Part shown: positions 9,415 to 17,574 of the stretch, in pieces | Layout of the letters: the number at the start of each line of letters is the position of its first letter | Numbering within the stretch: position 1 is the stretch's first letter | From: Neocallimastix lanati (nom. inval.) | Taxonomy: Eukaryota; Neocallimastigomycota; Neocallimastigomycetes; Neocallimastigales; Neocallimastigaceae | NCBI GenBank assembly: GCA_016946835.1 | Contig: JACVTC010000382.1 | Span: 1 to 34,641, forward strand | Reading direction: 5' to 3' | Length of the DNA: 34,641 nt | Notes under the pieces: model-generated | The model's database searches: none | The model's input: the letters and a program-made list of their open reading frames with translations, nothing else | What the model was told of the DNA's origin: nothing | Made by a program: the position numbers and the translations under genes

Positions 9415-9577
9415 TGGATATAGATTTCCGGGCTAAGTTTAACCTACATAGTAATTGGGCTAGTAGGCTCTGGACTGCTGTATTTTATATTGAATACAGT
9501 AGCCGTGGTACCCGCGTGGCATGACGCCGTGAAGAGGCAAGCTGCACGTCAGACAGGGTATACTATCAGATTATCCA
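9415..9577 (+). ncRNA. Conserved structured leader RNA domain (E2 copy)
   Basis: A less AT-rich domain in the 5' leader, closed by TGGAT (9415-9419)/ATCCA (9573-9577). Other helices: CCTAC 9443-9447/GTAGG 9463-9467; CTGTATT 9478-9484/AATACAG 9493-9499; TACCC 9509-9513/GGGTA 9556-9560; GCC 9526-9528/GGC 9536-9538. E3 has the same domain at 19415-19578 with almost identical loops but compensatory changes in four of these helices. The RNA structure is therefore under selection; its function (packaging, dimerisation, translation or catalysis) is not shown by the sequence. Confidence 0.85.
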
Positions 9578-9640
9578 TAAGTTTTGTTAAATAATAATAA
9601 TTAATAATTTAATATTAATATTAATAATAATAAAAGTTAT

Positions 9641-9699
<59 letters not shown>

Positions 9700-9886
9700 T
9701 TGGAAAACTTTGGAAAACTTTAGTTTTTGTAGTAACTTTATTTAATTATCGATTATAGAATAAAAAATAATAATAATAAAAAAAAAAATAATAAAAAGTT
9801 AACAAATTTACGAAGTTAATATTCGAGTAAGACAGTGTTAGCTTGCAGGATATTAATTTCATAAACTCTTATTTACAATTTTGCAA
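9578..9886 (+). repeat. E2 leader low-complexity segment with A54 tract
   Basis: An A-run at 9644-9697 is followed by repeats of CTTTGGAAAA (9698-9720) and AT-rich spacer. No gene seen. Confidence 0.7.
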
Positions 9887-10062
9887 GGTTTTGTAGATTG
9901 TAAACGCGAGTATCTCAAGGAACAAATCCTTGACAATTAGGCAAATACGCCCTAGAACTATAAAACCTTCACGCTGAAGGCAACTACACACTTCAACAGG
10001 TGATAGTTTGTTCACTCGCGCAGAAAATAAGAGGTGGGTCAGGTTCGATCCCTGATAAAACC
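9887..10062 (+). ncRNA. Helix-rich tRNA-like module in E2 leader
   Basis: A T-arm-like hairpin TCAGG-TTCGATC-CCTGA (10039-10055) is followed at once by TAAAACC (10056-10062), which pairs over 7 bp with GGTTTTG (9887-9893), as in the acceptor/T-arm unit of tRNA or tmRNA. Between them: CGCGAGT 9905-9911/ACTCGCG 10014-10020, TCAAGG 9915-9920/CCTTGA 9928-9933, TAGG 9938-9941/CCTA 9951-9954, CCTTCA 9966-9971/TGAAGG 9975-9980, and CAACTA 9981-9986/TAGTTTG 10004-10010. TAAAACC also occurs at 9961-9967, so GGTTTTG has an alternative partner giving a smaller cloverleaf-like fold. No homologue in the window; role unknown. Confidence 0.6.
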
Positions 10063-10140
10063 CTGGTCATTCTTGCGAAGTGACGTTAAAATATATAGTT
10101 TTTTTTATTTTTATTTTAGGCTTTTATAAATTTGTTCGCC

Positions 10141-10171
<31 letters not shown>

Positions 10172-10290
10172 TTTGCAATAAAATAAAAATATATATATAT
10201 TTTTTTTCCTTTTATTAAAATAATAAATATTTCATTAATAAATTTTTTTTTATAAATAATAAATTAAATTTTTCTTTAGTGTAGAACAAA

Positions 10291-10339
<49 letters not shown>

Positions 10340-10383
10340 TTTTTTTTTAACCAATAGTATTATCATAGATATAGATTTATATA

Positions 10384-10427
<44 letters not shown>

Positions 10428-10820
10428 TAATTAATGATAAATATTAAAATAATAAGCAAAAAAATTTTTTTTTTTGTAGTACAAATTTTTAATTTTTTTT
10501 TTTAAATAAGAATAAATTTTATAAATAAATTTTTTTTATATTAATAATTCTAAATAATAAATTGTAATTTTTTTTTATGTTTATCAGTTTATTTTATTTT
10601 TTTTTTAATATATACATGTACAATATATATATATAGAATATATAAAATTAGATTATTATTATTATTTTTCAAATAAGTGTATTATTTTTATGATTTTATA
10701 TAATTAAATTTTTTTTTTTTTTTTTTTCGAAATTTTTATAATTGAAATTTTTTTTTTTGTGTGTGTTAAATTTTCTATTATTCGTTATATAATTAATTAA
10801 ATTTTAATTAAAAAGAAAAA
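10063..10820 (+). other. E2 leader AT-rich spacer with A and T tracts
   Basis: Homopolymers A39-T12 at 10297-10347 and A37 at 10387-10423, a (TTA)n run near 10140-10170, and T-runs throughout. No ORF or structure of note. Confidence 0.6.
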
Positions 10821-11115
10821 TATAAATAAGCTGTCTTACAACTCTCTACGCGGGATAGTTGAACACCCACACATAATACTTTATTGTTTTGATCTTGTTG
10901 ATACTGGGAAGGATACGTTATTATCTTCTTTATTACTAACAATAAGTTAGCCAAATTAAAAAGAATTTAATATTGCTACCTTCTTTTTATTAAGTTTCTT
11001 AATAATTAACAATCGACATTATCAACTTATCAATAAAGAGCTAAGGGGACTTATTGTAAGAAGGGTTAACAAGCTATATATTTGATGGTTCAACACTATA
11101 TAGTTTGGCTTGTAT
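10821..11115 (+). ncRNA. Second helix-rich island in E2 leader
   Basis: Less AT-rich than its flanks and full of short helices: CAACT/AGTTG around 10840-10862, CTAAC-AATAA-GTTAG near 10938-10952, TTATTAAG/CTTAATAA near 10987-11006, CCTTCTT/AAGAAGG (about 10979 and 11060), and an ACAAG-CTATATA/TATATAG...CTTGT arm near 11069-11115. There is no second copy in the window to test covariation, so this is a candidate structured RNA only. Confidence 0.4.
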
Positions 11116-11413
11116 TTTAACTTTTTATTTAATATTTCATTAAATGTTATAACAAAGAATTAATAGAATAATAAATATATACAAAAAAGAAATAAAAATA
11201 AAAATAAATATACATTATTATTATTATTTAAGTATTTATACAATTTGCTTTATGTTATATTAATTATTTTAATAAAGGAAATAAATATATTAAATAAAAT
11301 TAAATAAAGAAGTTATTACTACAAATAAATTTAAAAAAAAAATTAAGATATACATATTTTGTGTATTAATGCTTAAGAGAATATAATAAACATTAAAATT
11401 CATAATAAAAAGC

Positions 11414-11584
11414 TTCAGATTTTCAAATTGCGTTTTTGAGTCTGAATTTATTTTTTTTTTAGTTTCAGATTTTCGAAGGGTGTTTTCGAGTCTGAATTAA
11501 TTTATCAGATTTTCAGAGAGAGATTCTGAGTCTGAATTATTATTGGAATAAAGAATTGGATTGTCAGAGGGTTTTCTGAGTCCA
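11414..11584 (+). ncRNA. Tandem array of four covarying stem-loops upstream of E2 gag
   Basis: Four hairpins at 11414-11446, 11464-11496, 11505-11535 and 11557-11584. Each has an outer stem (CAGA/TCTG; TGGA/TCCA in the fourth), an asymmetric internal loop of TTT or TTG opposite G, and an inner stem: TCAAA/TTTGA, TCGAA/TTCGA, TCAGA/TCTGA, TCAGA/TCTGA. The stems change in step while the internal loop is held, as expected for repeated protein-binding or packaging elements. The array ends about 120 nt before the gag ATG. Confidence 0.75.
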
Positions 11585-11707
11585 TAATTATATTATTATA
11601 AAACAAAGATAAATTTATTTTTTTTTTTTTGTTATTAAATATATTTTTAAAGTAAACATATTTTTAAATTGGATATCATAGCATTAATACCATTTTTAAA
11701 TTTTCAA

Positions 11708-12601
11708 ATGGCTGAAAATAAAATCAATTTTAAAGAATTAAAAAAGGAATTAAAAGATATCGAGAAAATTTCAAAGGAAAATCTCGATATCAAATCTTGG
11801 GAATCAGAAATCCGATTATGGATAAAACTTGAGGAAGTTACTGATCCCAAAAAGATTTTTACCGCCTGCTTACTCACGTCTACTGGAGAGCCTCGCGAAG
11901 TTATCCAGGATTTAATTGAAAGTTACAGTACCGATTCTGAATCAGAAAGTGAGGACGAAGAAGAAGAAGAATCTGATTCAGAAGAAAAGAAAAAAGATGA
12001 ATATCCTTCCTTAAAGGAAATTGTAGAAGCAATAGAAACTTTTTATGGTCTTAAAGAAGACCAGAATATGTTACTTCGTGAGCTCCGTGCTTTAAGAATT
12101 AAAAGAAATGAGCGAGTAAAAGACTTTAATACTCGTTTCCGATCCATATATTTGAAATTAGATAAGAAAAGAAAGAAGCGAGTCAGTGTTCTCGATTATA
12201 TTGATGCTCTTAGGAACAATGAAGAAGCTTGGAAAAAGGTCTCCCTTAAGGATGACATTTCTTTAAATCGGGCGTTTGACATTGCCGAAAAAGTTGATAG
12301 AGTAATGAATTTGAGACCCTCAAAAGAGTACTCAACTGAAATTGTCAACCCAAGAATAAATATCAGGAATAATTATCAAAACAACAGAAAGGTAGTAAGA
12401 GAGAATTATGAAGTTAGAAGCCCAAAAAGAAATAAAGATTACGAATTGGAGGACTTAACAAAAAAAATGAAAAATCTTACCATTAAAGCCTGTTTTTATT
12501 GTAGCGATCCAGGACATTTGCAGTATAATTGTCCTAAGTTAAATGCAATTATTCAAGAAAATAAGAAACGGTTATATAGTGGAAAATCTTTAAACCACTA
12601 A
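11708..12601 (+). CDS. gag: E2 Gag polyprotein
   Basis: Capsid/nucleocapsid protein, 297 residues from ATG 11708; the frame is open upstream to a TTG at 11669 but the E3 alignment supports the later start (AENKINFKELKKELK matches ESKLSFRELKKELK). A helical, charged capsid-like region is split by a Glu/Asp/Ser run (about residues 77-98), and a conserved block YPSLKEIVEAIETFYGLKED follows. A zinc knuckle lies at residues 262-275 (CFYCSDPGHLQYNC). Gag would assemble the particle and bind element RNA. The frame ends TTA-AAC-CAC-TAA, the heptamer overlapping its last codons, so a fraction of ribosomes should continue into pol. Confidence 0.92.
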   Translation: MAENKINFKELKKELKDIEKISKENLDIKSWESEIRLWIKLEEVTDPKKIFTACLLTSTGEPREVIQDLIESYSTDSESESEDEEEEESDSEEKKKDEYPSLKEIVEAIETFYGLKEDQNMLLRELRALRIKRNERVKDFNTRFRSIYLKLDKKRKKRVSVLDYIDALRNNEEAWKKVSLKDDISLNRAFDIAEKVDRVMNLRPSKEYSTEIVNPRINIRNNYQNNRKVVRENYEVRSPKRNKDYELEDLTKKMKNLTIKACFYCSDPGHLQYNCPKLNAIIQENKKRLYSGKSLNH

Positions 12602-12641
12602 AAGGGAGAGGAAGCACTCCCTATAAAAATAAAATAGCTTC
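12589..12641 (+). promoter_or_regulatory. E2 gag-pol -1 frameshift signal with pseudoknot
   Basis: Slippery T-TTA-AAC at 12589-12595 in the gag frame, 8-nt spacer, stem GGGAG 12604-12608/CTCCC 12617-12621. Loop GAAGC (12611-12615) pairs with GCTTC (12637-12641), leaving a 15-nt third loop: a standard H-type pseudoknot. The -1 frame is open from 12595 through pol. Confidence 0.92.
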
Positions 12642-15600
12642 ATTACAATACAAATCCATTCCTAGTAGTACAAATGATTATAATAAGGAAGAAAAAGAAG
12701 ATGCTTCCTATACTAATGAAACTCACAAAGAATCCGATAATGAGAATGATGTAGAATTTATAGTTAGTGCGACAAAAAGGAAGTTGACGACTAACGATGA
12801 AACTAGTGAAAATAATGAAAAGAGACAACGTAAAAGTCTCAAAGATAATCCTACCCCTATAACAACTCCTGCAATAAGAAAGATAAAAGAGAAGGAAATA
12901 GAAAATAGAATAATTGTTAAAAATAAAAATCAACTACATCCTTCGATAATGGCGCAGCCTAATATAAATATTGAGAAAGCCAAAGAAAAACAAATTCGGA
13001 ATAAAGAAAGAGCTAACTTTGGAAATAACAAGGGAAAAAGGAAGGAAAGGGAGGATAATATTACTATAAGAGAAAAGCAAAGTCTGGATTCTTCAAAACA
13101 AAGAAATAGCATCAGTACTACTAGTGATAAAATGCATCAACGATTAAATAAATTAATTGATAATGAAAACGATAAAATTATTAAAACAAAACAAATCAAT
13201 GAAATGGAAGTTATTGAAGTTCCTGAAAAGCTTAATGACGAAGGTCATGAGAATATTACATTACAGAAGCTCATAGATTTTCAAGAGCCTAAAGAAAAAG
13301 CAACAATTAGTAGAACGCTTAGGAACATCAAGATGTGTAAGGATCAGGAAGAATATAATGTTTTACAAGATTTGAATGAAACCAAGTGTAATATTAGTTT
13401 CGGTCAGCTCCTCAATGTTTCTCCAAAAGTCAGAAGTCAAGTAAGTCAAGGATTAAAATTAGAAAAACCTGAAAAGAAAATAATAGGTGCATTAAACAAT
13501 ACTATTGCTGCTGCTACCTTGGTAAATAATATTGATCACTCTTATATTAGCAAAAGTAAGGAAACCTCAGAAGAAGATATTGCCATGGTTGATGTAACAG
13601 TAGATGAAATTCCTGGTAAAGCACTAATTGATTCTTGTAGCAATCTCAATGTTATCACAAAAAAATTTTATGAGAAATTACCTGGAAATTATGAAGAAGT
13701 AGGTATTAGTCGTGGAAGGATACGTTTAGCAACTAAGAATGATGAGTATTCAGAAGGAATCATTGTACGAATACCTGTTAAGATTAATGATTATAAAATG
13801 ATAGTAGATTTTCGTATAATTGATGATGATGACCCATTTTATGATTTGTTGATTAATTTTCAAACTCAAGTAGAACACAATCTTTTTATCCATCCTATAA
13901 GATATAGTTTATGTCAATTTAATTCTCAAGGACTAATCGACGTTATAGCTCCTATTAATAATAATTTCCAAGAAGAAGAAAAATTAGTATGTATAGTAAG
14001 GAAAATACTTGAAGATGAAGACACAACTAATGAATTAAAGAAACTTGAAGGTCTATCCCCGCAAGAGTATATCCATGATGAAAAATTTTTAGCAAGTCTT
14101 TGTAAAGATTATAAAGATGTAATAGTAAAATTACTTGAAGAAAACTTGGACATTATAGCGACATCTTCTGAAGAATTAACCCCGTCAGACTTAGCACCTC
14201 ATAAGATTAACTTGAAAGCGAACGCAAAACCTGTTAAACAAAGATGTTACAGGGTAACCAAATTTAAATCGGATATTATTAAAGAAGAACTAATTAAACT
14301 TATTAAGAAAAAGCTAGTTGTACCATCTTACTCAGAATGGTCTTCACCTGTTGTTGTGGTCCCAAAGGCTAATGGAAAATGGAGATTGTGTGTGGACTAC
14401 CGCAAGGTGAATGATCTAACCGAAAAAGACTCTTATGCCCTTCCATATATTGACGAGATATTTGACAGTTTAGATGGTGCCAAAATCTTTACTACTATGG
14501 ATCTATACTCAGGTTACCATCAAATCCTAATGGACGAAGAAAGTGTTGAAATAACCAGTTTTACAACCAAATTTGGCAACTACCAATTCAAAGTTATGCC
14601 TTTCGGATTAACTGGAGCTCCGGCTACCTTCCAACGGGAAATGAATAGAATTTTATTTCCTTTAATCGGAAAATGTGTTTTCAACTTTATTGATGATATA
14701 CTTATATATTCAAAAACTGTCGAAGAACATATCCAACACATAAAACAGGTTTTAGCAATCTTCAAGGAAAATAAATTAAAAATTAATATTGAAAAATGTC
14801 ACTTTATGCAAACGGAAGTTGAAGTTCTTGGTCACAAGATTTCTACTAAGGGTCTTAGTCCTCAAAATAGTAAAATTGAAGCAATTAAAGCCTGGAAAGA
14901 ACCCACGAATATACATGAGTTAAGATCATTCTTAGGTGCTGTAGGATATTATAGGAACTTTATAAATGAATATGCTCAAACCTCAGCTCCTCTTTGTAAG
15001 CTATTAAGAAAAGGCGTAAAATATAAATGGAATAATGAACAAAAACAAAGTTTTACCAAATTAAAAGAAAAATTAATTAATGCTCCTATTTTAAAATATC
15101 CTGATTTTTCCAAAGAATTCATTATTCTAACAGATGCATCATATGAAGGTATTGGTGGAGTTTTATTGCAGAAAGACGAATCGGAAATAGAACACCCGAT
15201 TCATTTCATTAGCCGTAGCTTAACCAAAGCAGAAAAGAATTATGGAATAACCGATTTGGAAGGAACGGCTTTATATTATTGTATTACTAAATTAAAACCT
15301 TATATTATGGGAAGCCCCTTTAGAACCATAGTTTTTACAGATCACAAACCTCTACTAGGTTTATTTAATAATAAGGAACCGAATAATGCACGACAAACAA
15401 GATGGTGTTTGACTGCAAGTATGCTAAAAGTGGATATTCGCTATGAGCAAGGTAAAAAGAATGTAGTAGCCGACGCTTTATCTAGAATGAAGAACGATAA
15501 AGAACAAAAGGTATTAGCTATAAAAACGAATAAAGATGATGAAAATGATTCACTTTCTAAAGTAATTAAAGAATTTATTGAAGAAAAATTTACAAAGATT

Positions 15601-15975
15601 GATGGTATAGATTATTTTATAGATGGAAATAATTATAGAAAACTTGTTACCGAAACAAATGAAAAACTAAAATTAATTCTCGAAGCACATCATGTTGGCT
15701 ATGAAGGTTATTATAAAACATATCAAAGACTTAGAAAAAGTTACTACTGGAATGATATGGTCAACGATATAAAACGGATAATTTCAAAATGCGAAAAATG
15801 TCAGTTAAATCGCCCTCAGCCATATCCAGAACCAACCGAAAACATTCCAACAGAAGTTGAAGGCCCTTTTACTCATCTTGGACTTGATATTATTGGTCCC
15901 TTAATAAAGACTGGTAATAAAAAACCAATATATCATTGTTGCGGTGGATTATTTCACAAAGTGGGTGGAGGCTGA
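12595..15975 (+). CDS. pol: E2 Pol: spacer, protease, RT, RNase H, integrase N-part (truncated by frameshift)
   Basis: Read in the -1 frame from the slippery site; there is no ATG at its head (the longest ORF by alternative start begins at TTG 12784). Numbering from 12784: a Lys/Glu-rich spacer to about residue 250, protease with Asp-Ser-Cys at 283-285 instead of DT/SG, RT with FIDD at 635-638, RNase H with TDAS Asp784, then the integrase HHCC domain. The frame breaks near 15925-15935 in an A6 run just before the first integrase Asp, and the product would end in an unrelated tail at 15975. One A too many restores the E3-like reading. A sequencing error is possible; if real, this copy cannot make integrase. 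Confidence 0.9.
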   Translation, partial: PLKGRGSTPYKNKIASLQYKSIPSSTNDYNKEEKEDASYTNETHKESDNENDVEFIVSATKRKLTTNDETSENNEKRQRKSLKDNPTPITTPAIRKIKEKEIENRIIVKNKNQLHPSIMAQPNINIEKAKEKQIRNKERANFGNNKGKRKEREDNITIREKQSLDSSKQRNSISTTSDKMHQRLNKLIDNENDKIIKTKQINEMEVIEVPEKLNDEGHENITLQKLIDFQEPKEKATISRTLRNIKMCKDQEEYNVLQDLNETKCNISFGQLLNVSPKVRSQVSQGLKLEKPEKKIIGALNNTIAAATLVNNIDHSYISKSKETSEEDIAMVDVTVDEIPGKALIDSCSNLNVITKKFYEKLPGNYEEVGISRGRIRLATKNDEYSEGIIVRIPVKINDYKMIVDFRIIDDDDPFYDLLINFQTQVEHNLFIHPIRYSLCQFNSQGLIDVIAPINNNFQEEEKLVCIVRKILEDEDTTNELKKLEGLSPQEYIHDEKFLASLCKDYKDVIVKLLEENLDIIATSSEELTPSDLAPHKINLKANAKPVKQRCYRVTKFKSDIIKEELIKLIKKKLVVPSYSEWSSPVVVVPKANGKWRLCVDYRKVNDLTEKDSYALPYIDEIFDSLDGAKIFTTMDLYSGYHQILMDEESVEITSFTTKFGNYQFKVMPFGLTGAPATFQREMNRILFPLIGKCVFNFIDDILIYSKTVEEHIQHIKQVLAIFKENKLKINIEKCHFMQTEVEVLGHKISTKGLSPQNSKIEAIKAWKEPTNIHELRSFLGAVGYYRNFINEYAQTSAPLCKLLRKGVKYKWNNEQKQSFTKLKEKLINAPILKYPDFSKEFIILTDASYEGIGGVLLQKDESEIEHPIHFISRSLTKAEKNYGITDLEGTALYYCITKLKPYIMGSPFRTIVFTDHKPLLGLFNNKEPNNARQTRWCLTASMLKVDIRYEQGKKNVVADALSRMKNDKEQKVLAIKTNKDDENDSLSKVIKEFIEEKFTKIDGIDYFIDGNNYRKLVTETNEKLKLILEAHHVGYEGYYKTYQRLRKSYYWNDMVNDIKRIISKCEKCQLNRPQPYPEPTENIPTEVEGPFTHLGLDIIGPLIKTGNKKPIYHCCGGLFHKVGGG

Positions 15976-16709
15976 ACCTACTGAAAATATTACATCTAAG
16001 GACATCATTAAGTTTTTAATAAATGTTTTCGCTAGACATGGAGTTCCTCAAGTCATTACAACGGATAATGGCGTTCAATTCACATCGGATATGACTAAAA
16101 TATTCCTAGACTTATATGATGTTTACGTAAAATTTACCACTACCTATCACCCAGAAAGTAATGGATTGGTTGAAAATAGGAATAAAGAAATTGGTAAATT
16201 ATTGAGATTACTTGGTGAAGAAAATAAAGACTGGGATGAGGTATTACCTTCAGCCTTGTGGGCCCTTAGAACTACAAAGAATTCTGTAACCAAACATTCT
16301 AGCTTCGAATTAGTTTATGGTCGTGAGGATCAACAGCCTTTCGACATTGCTGCTAGACCTACACAAGGAGTGAATAAATCTTCAGATGAAATTCTTTTAG
16401 AAAAATTTATCTCACATTATAGGTGGACCATGGAAGCAGCTGAAAATGTAAAGAACGCAAGTAAATATTGGGCCAATCGAAGGGAAGAAAAAAATAGCAT
16501 GAAAAATTCCAAAAACATAAGAATCGGTGATTTAGTTCTTGTTCGAAATTTTAGTCGTTCTAAATTAGAACCTTATTTTGTCGGTCCTTTAAAAGTAATA
16601 AAAAAAACAATTTAATACCGTAACACTTGCGGACCCAAATACTATGATTCAAATGAATCGTAATGTTCATTTGAAAAATATAGTAAAGTATAACTCAGCT
16701 ATAGATTAG
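15936..16709 (+). pseudogene. pol: E2 pol: integrase core and C-terminus (frameshifted)
   Basis: Continuation in another frame: VDYFTKW from about 15941, TTDNG, and GLVENRN with DD35E spacing, then the GPLKV module. The open frame stops at 16613-16615 because of a second 1-nt change in an A8 run near 16605; beyond it the E3-like C-terminus (NRNVHLKN) continues in a third frame to TAG 16707-16709. The integrase would insert element DNA into the genome. Confidence 0.85.
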
Positions 16710-16732
16710 CTTGAGTCTTAGTGGGGGCATCT
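16693..16732 (+). promoter_or_regulatory. E2 3' stem-loop and polypurine tract
   Basis: ACTCAGCT (16693-16700) pairs with AGCTTGAGT (16708-16716) with one bulged T. AGTGGGGGC (16720-16728) plus ATCT then leads to the LTR, the expected plus-strand primer position. Confidence 0.65.
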
Positions 16733-17574
16733 TGGTAAAGAACGAACATATAATGGATTATTAATTAGAATTTCAACTTACTTTAGAATCCATTATATTA
16801 TTCTTTACTTAATATTACTTTACTATATTTTCTATACTAAAATATTTTCTAAATATATTTTTTTTTATATTTTTATTAAAAGTTTCTAAAATATTATCAA
16901 TAATTCTATATTTTTACTATTAATATCAATATCTATAATTTACCTTAAATTTTATTATTTTATTAAAGTGTTTATTATCAATATTAATATTTTATTTTTA
17001 TTTTCAAATATATTATTATATTATTATTATATTGTATCAATATTAAACTTGTATTCTTTTTAGTATTTTATTTTATTTTTAAATTGATTATTTAATATTT
17101 TTTTATTCCCCACAAATAAAATCAAATCTTAATTGATTAATAATAAATATTAAATATATTATAGTTTTTAAATTTATTTTATATAAAATATAAGAATATT
17201 ATATTAACATTCTTGATTAAAATAACTTTATTTTTCTGTAAAATCTTTTTAAATTTTGCTTGATACTTTTCGTATATATTAAATAATTTAGTTTTAGTAT
17301 ATGAAAAATAATATAAAATTATATAAACAAAATTTATTAAAATAAAAATACTTATGAATTAGTTAATTTAAATTAATATAAAATTTTAAGTAATTAGTAA
17401 TAGTAAATATTTTTTTTTTTTTTAAATATGATAATAAAATGTAGAAAGGCTTTACATATTTATTTTTTTTCAAAAAGTATAAATAAGTGAAGTTTTTCAA
17501 TAATTAAAATGTAGACAGAAAAATATTAAAAATAAATAATTAAATAAAATTCTAATAAAACCCGAACCATAACA
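16733..17574 (+). repeat. E2 3' LTR
   Basis: 842 bp. It differs from the 5' LTR by a few substitutions and T-run length changes. Ends CCATAACA, followed by CTGA. Confidence 0.93.

Larger units (their letters stand above)
8495..17574 (+). mobile_element. E2: Ty3/gypsy LTR retrotransposon with a 2.4-kb leader
   Basis: A 9.1-kb element with LTRs 8495-9333 and 16733-17574, 4-bp target duplication CTGA, intact gag, and pol interrupted by two single-base frameshifts in A-runs (near 15930 and 16605). Proteins are close to those of E3, and the two share primer site and leader domain, but most of their LTR sequence is unrelated. The LTR pair differs at a handful of positions, so E2 is older than E3. 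Confidence 0.94.

Noticed and set aside
9415-9577. Assignment of the leader domain to hammerhead, HDV-like, twister or group I intron RNA
   Set aside because: None of the core motifs I could recall for those classes is present in order.
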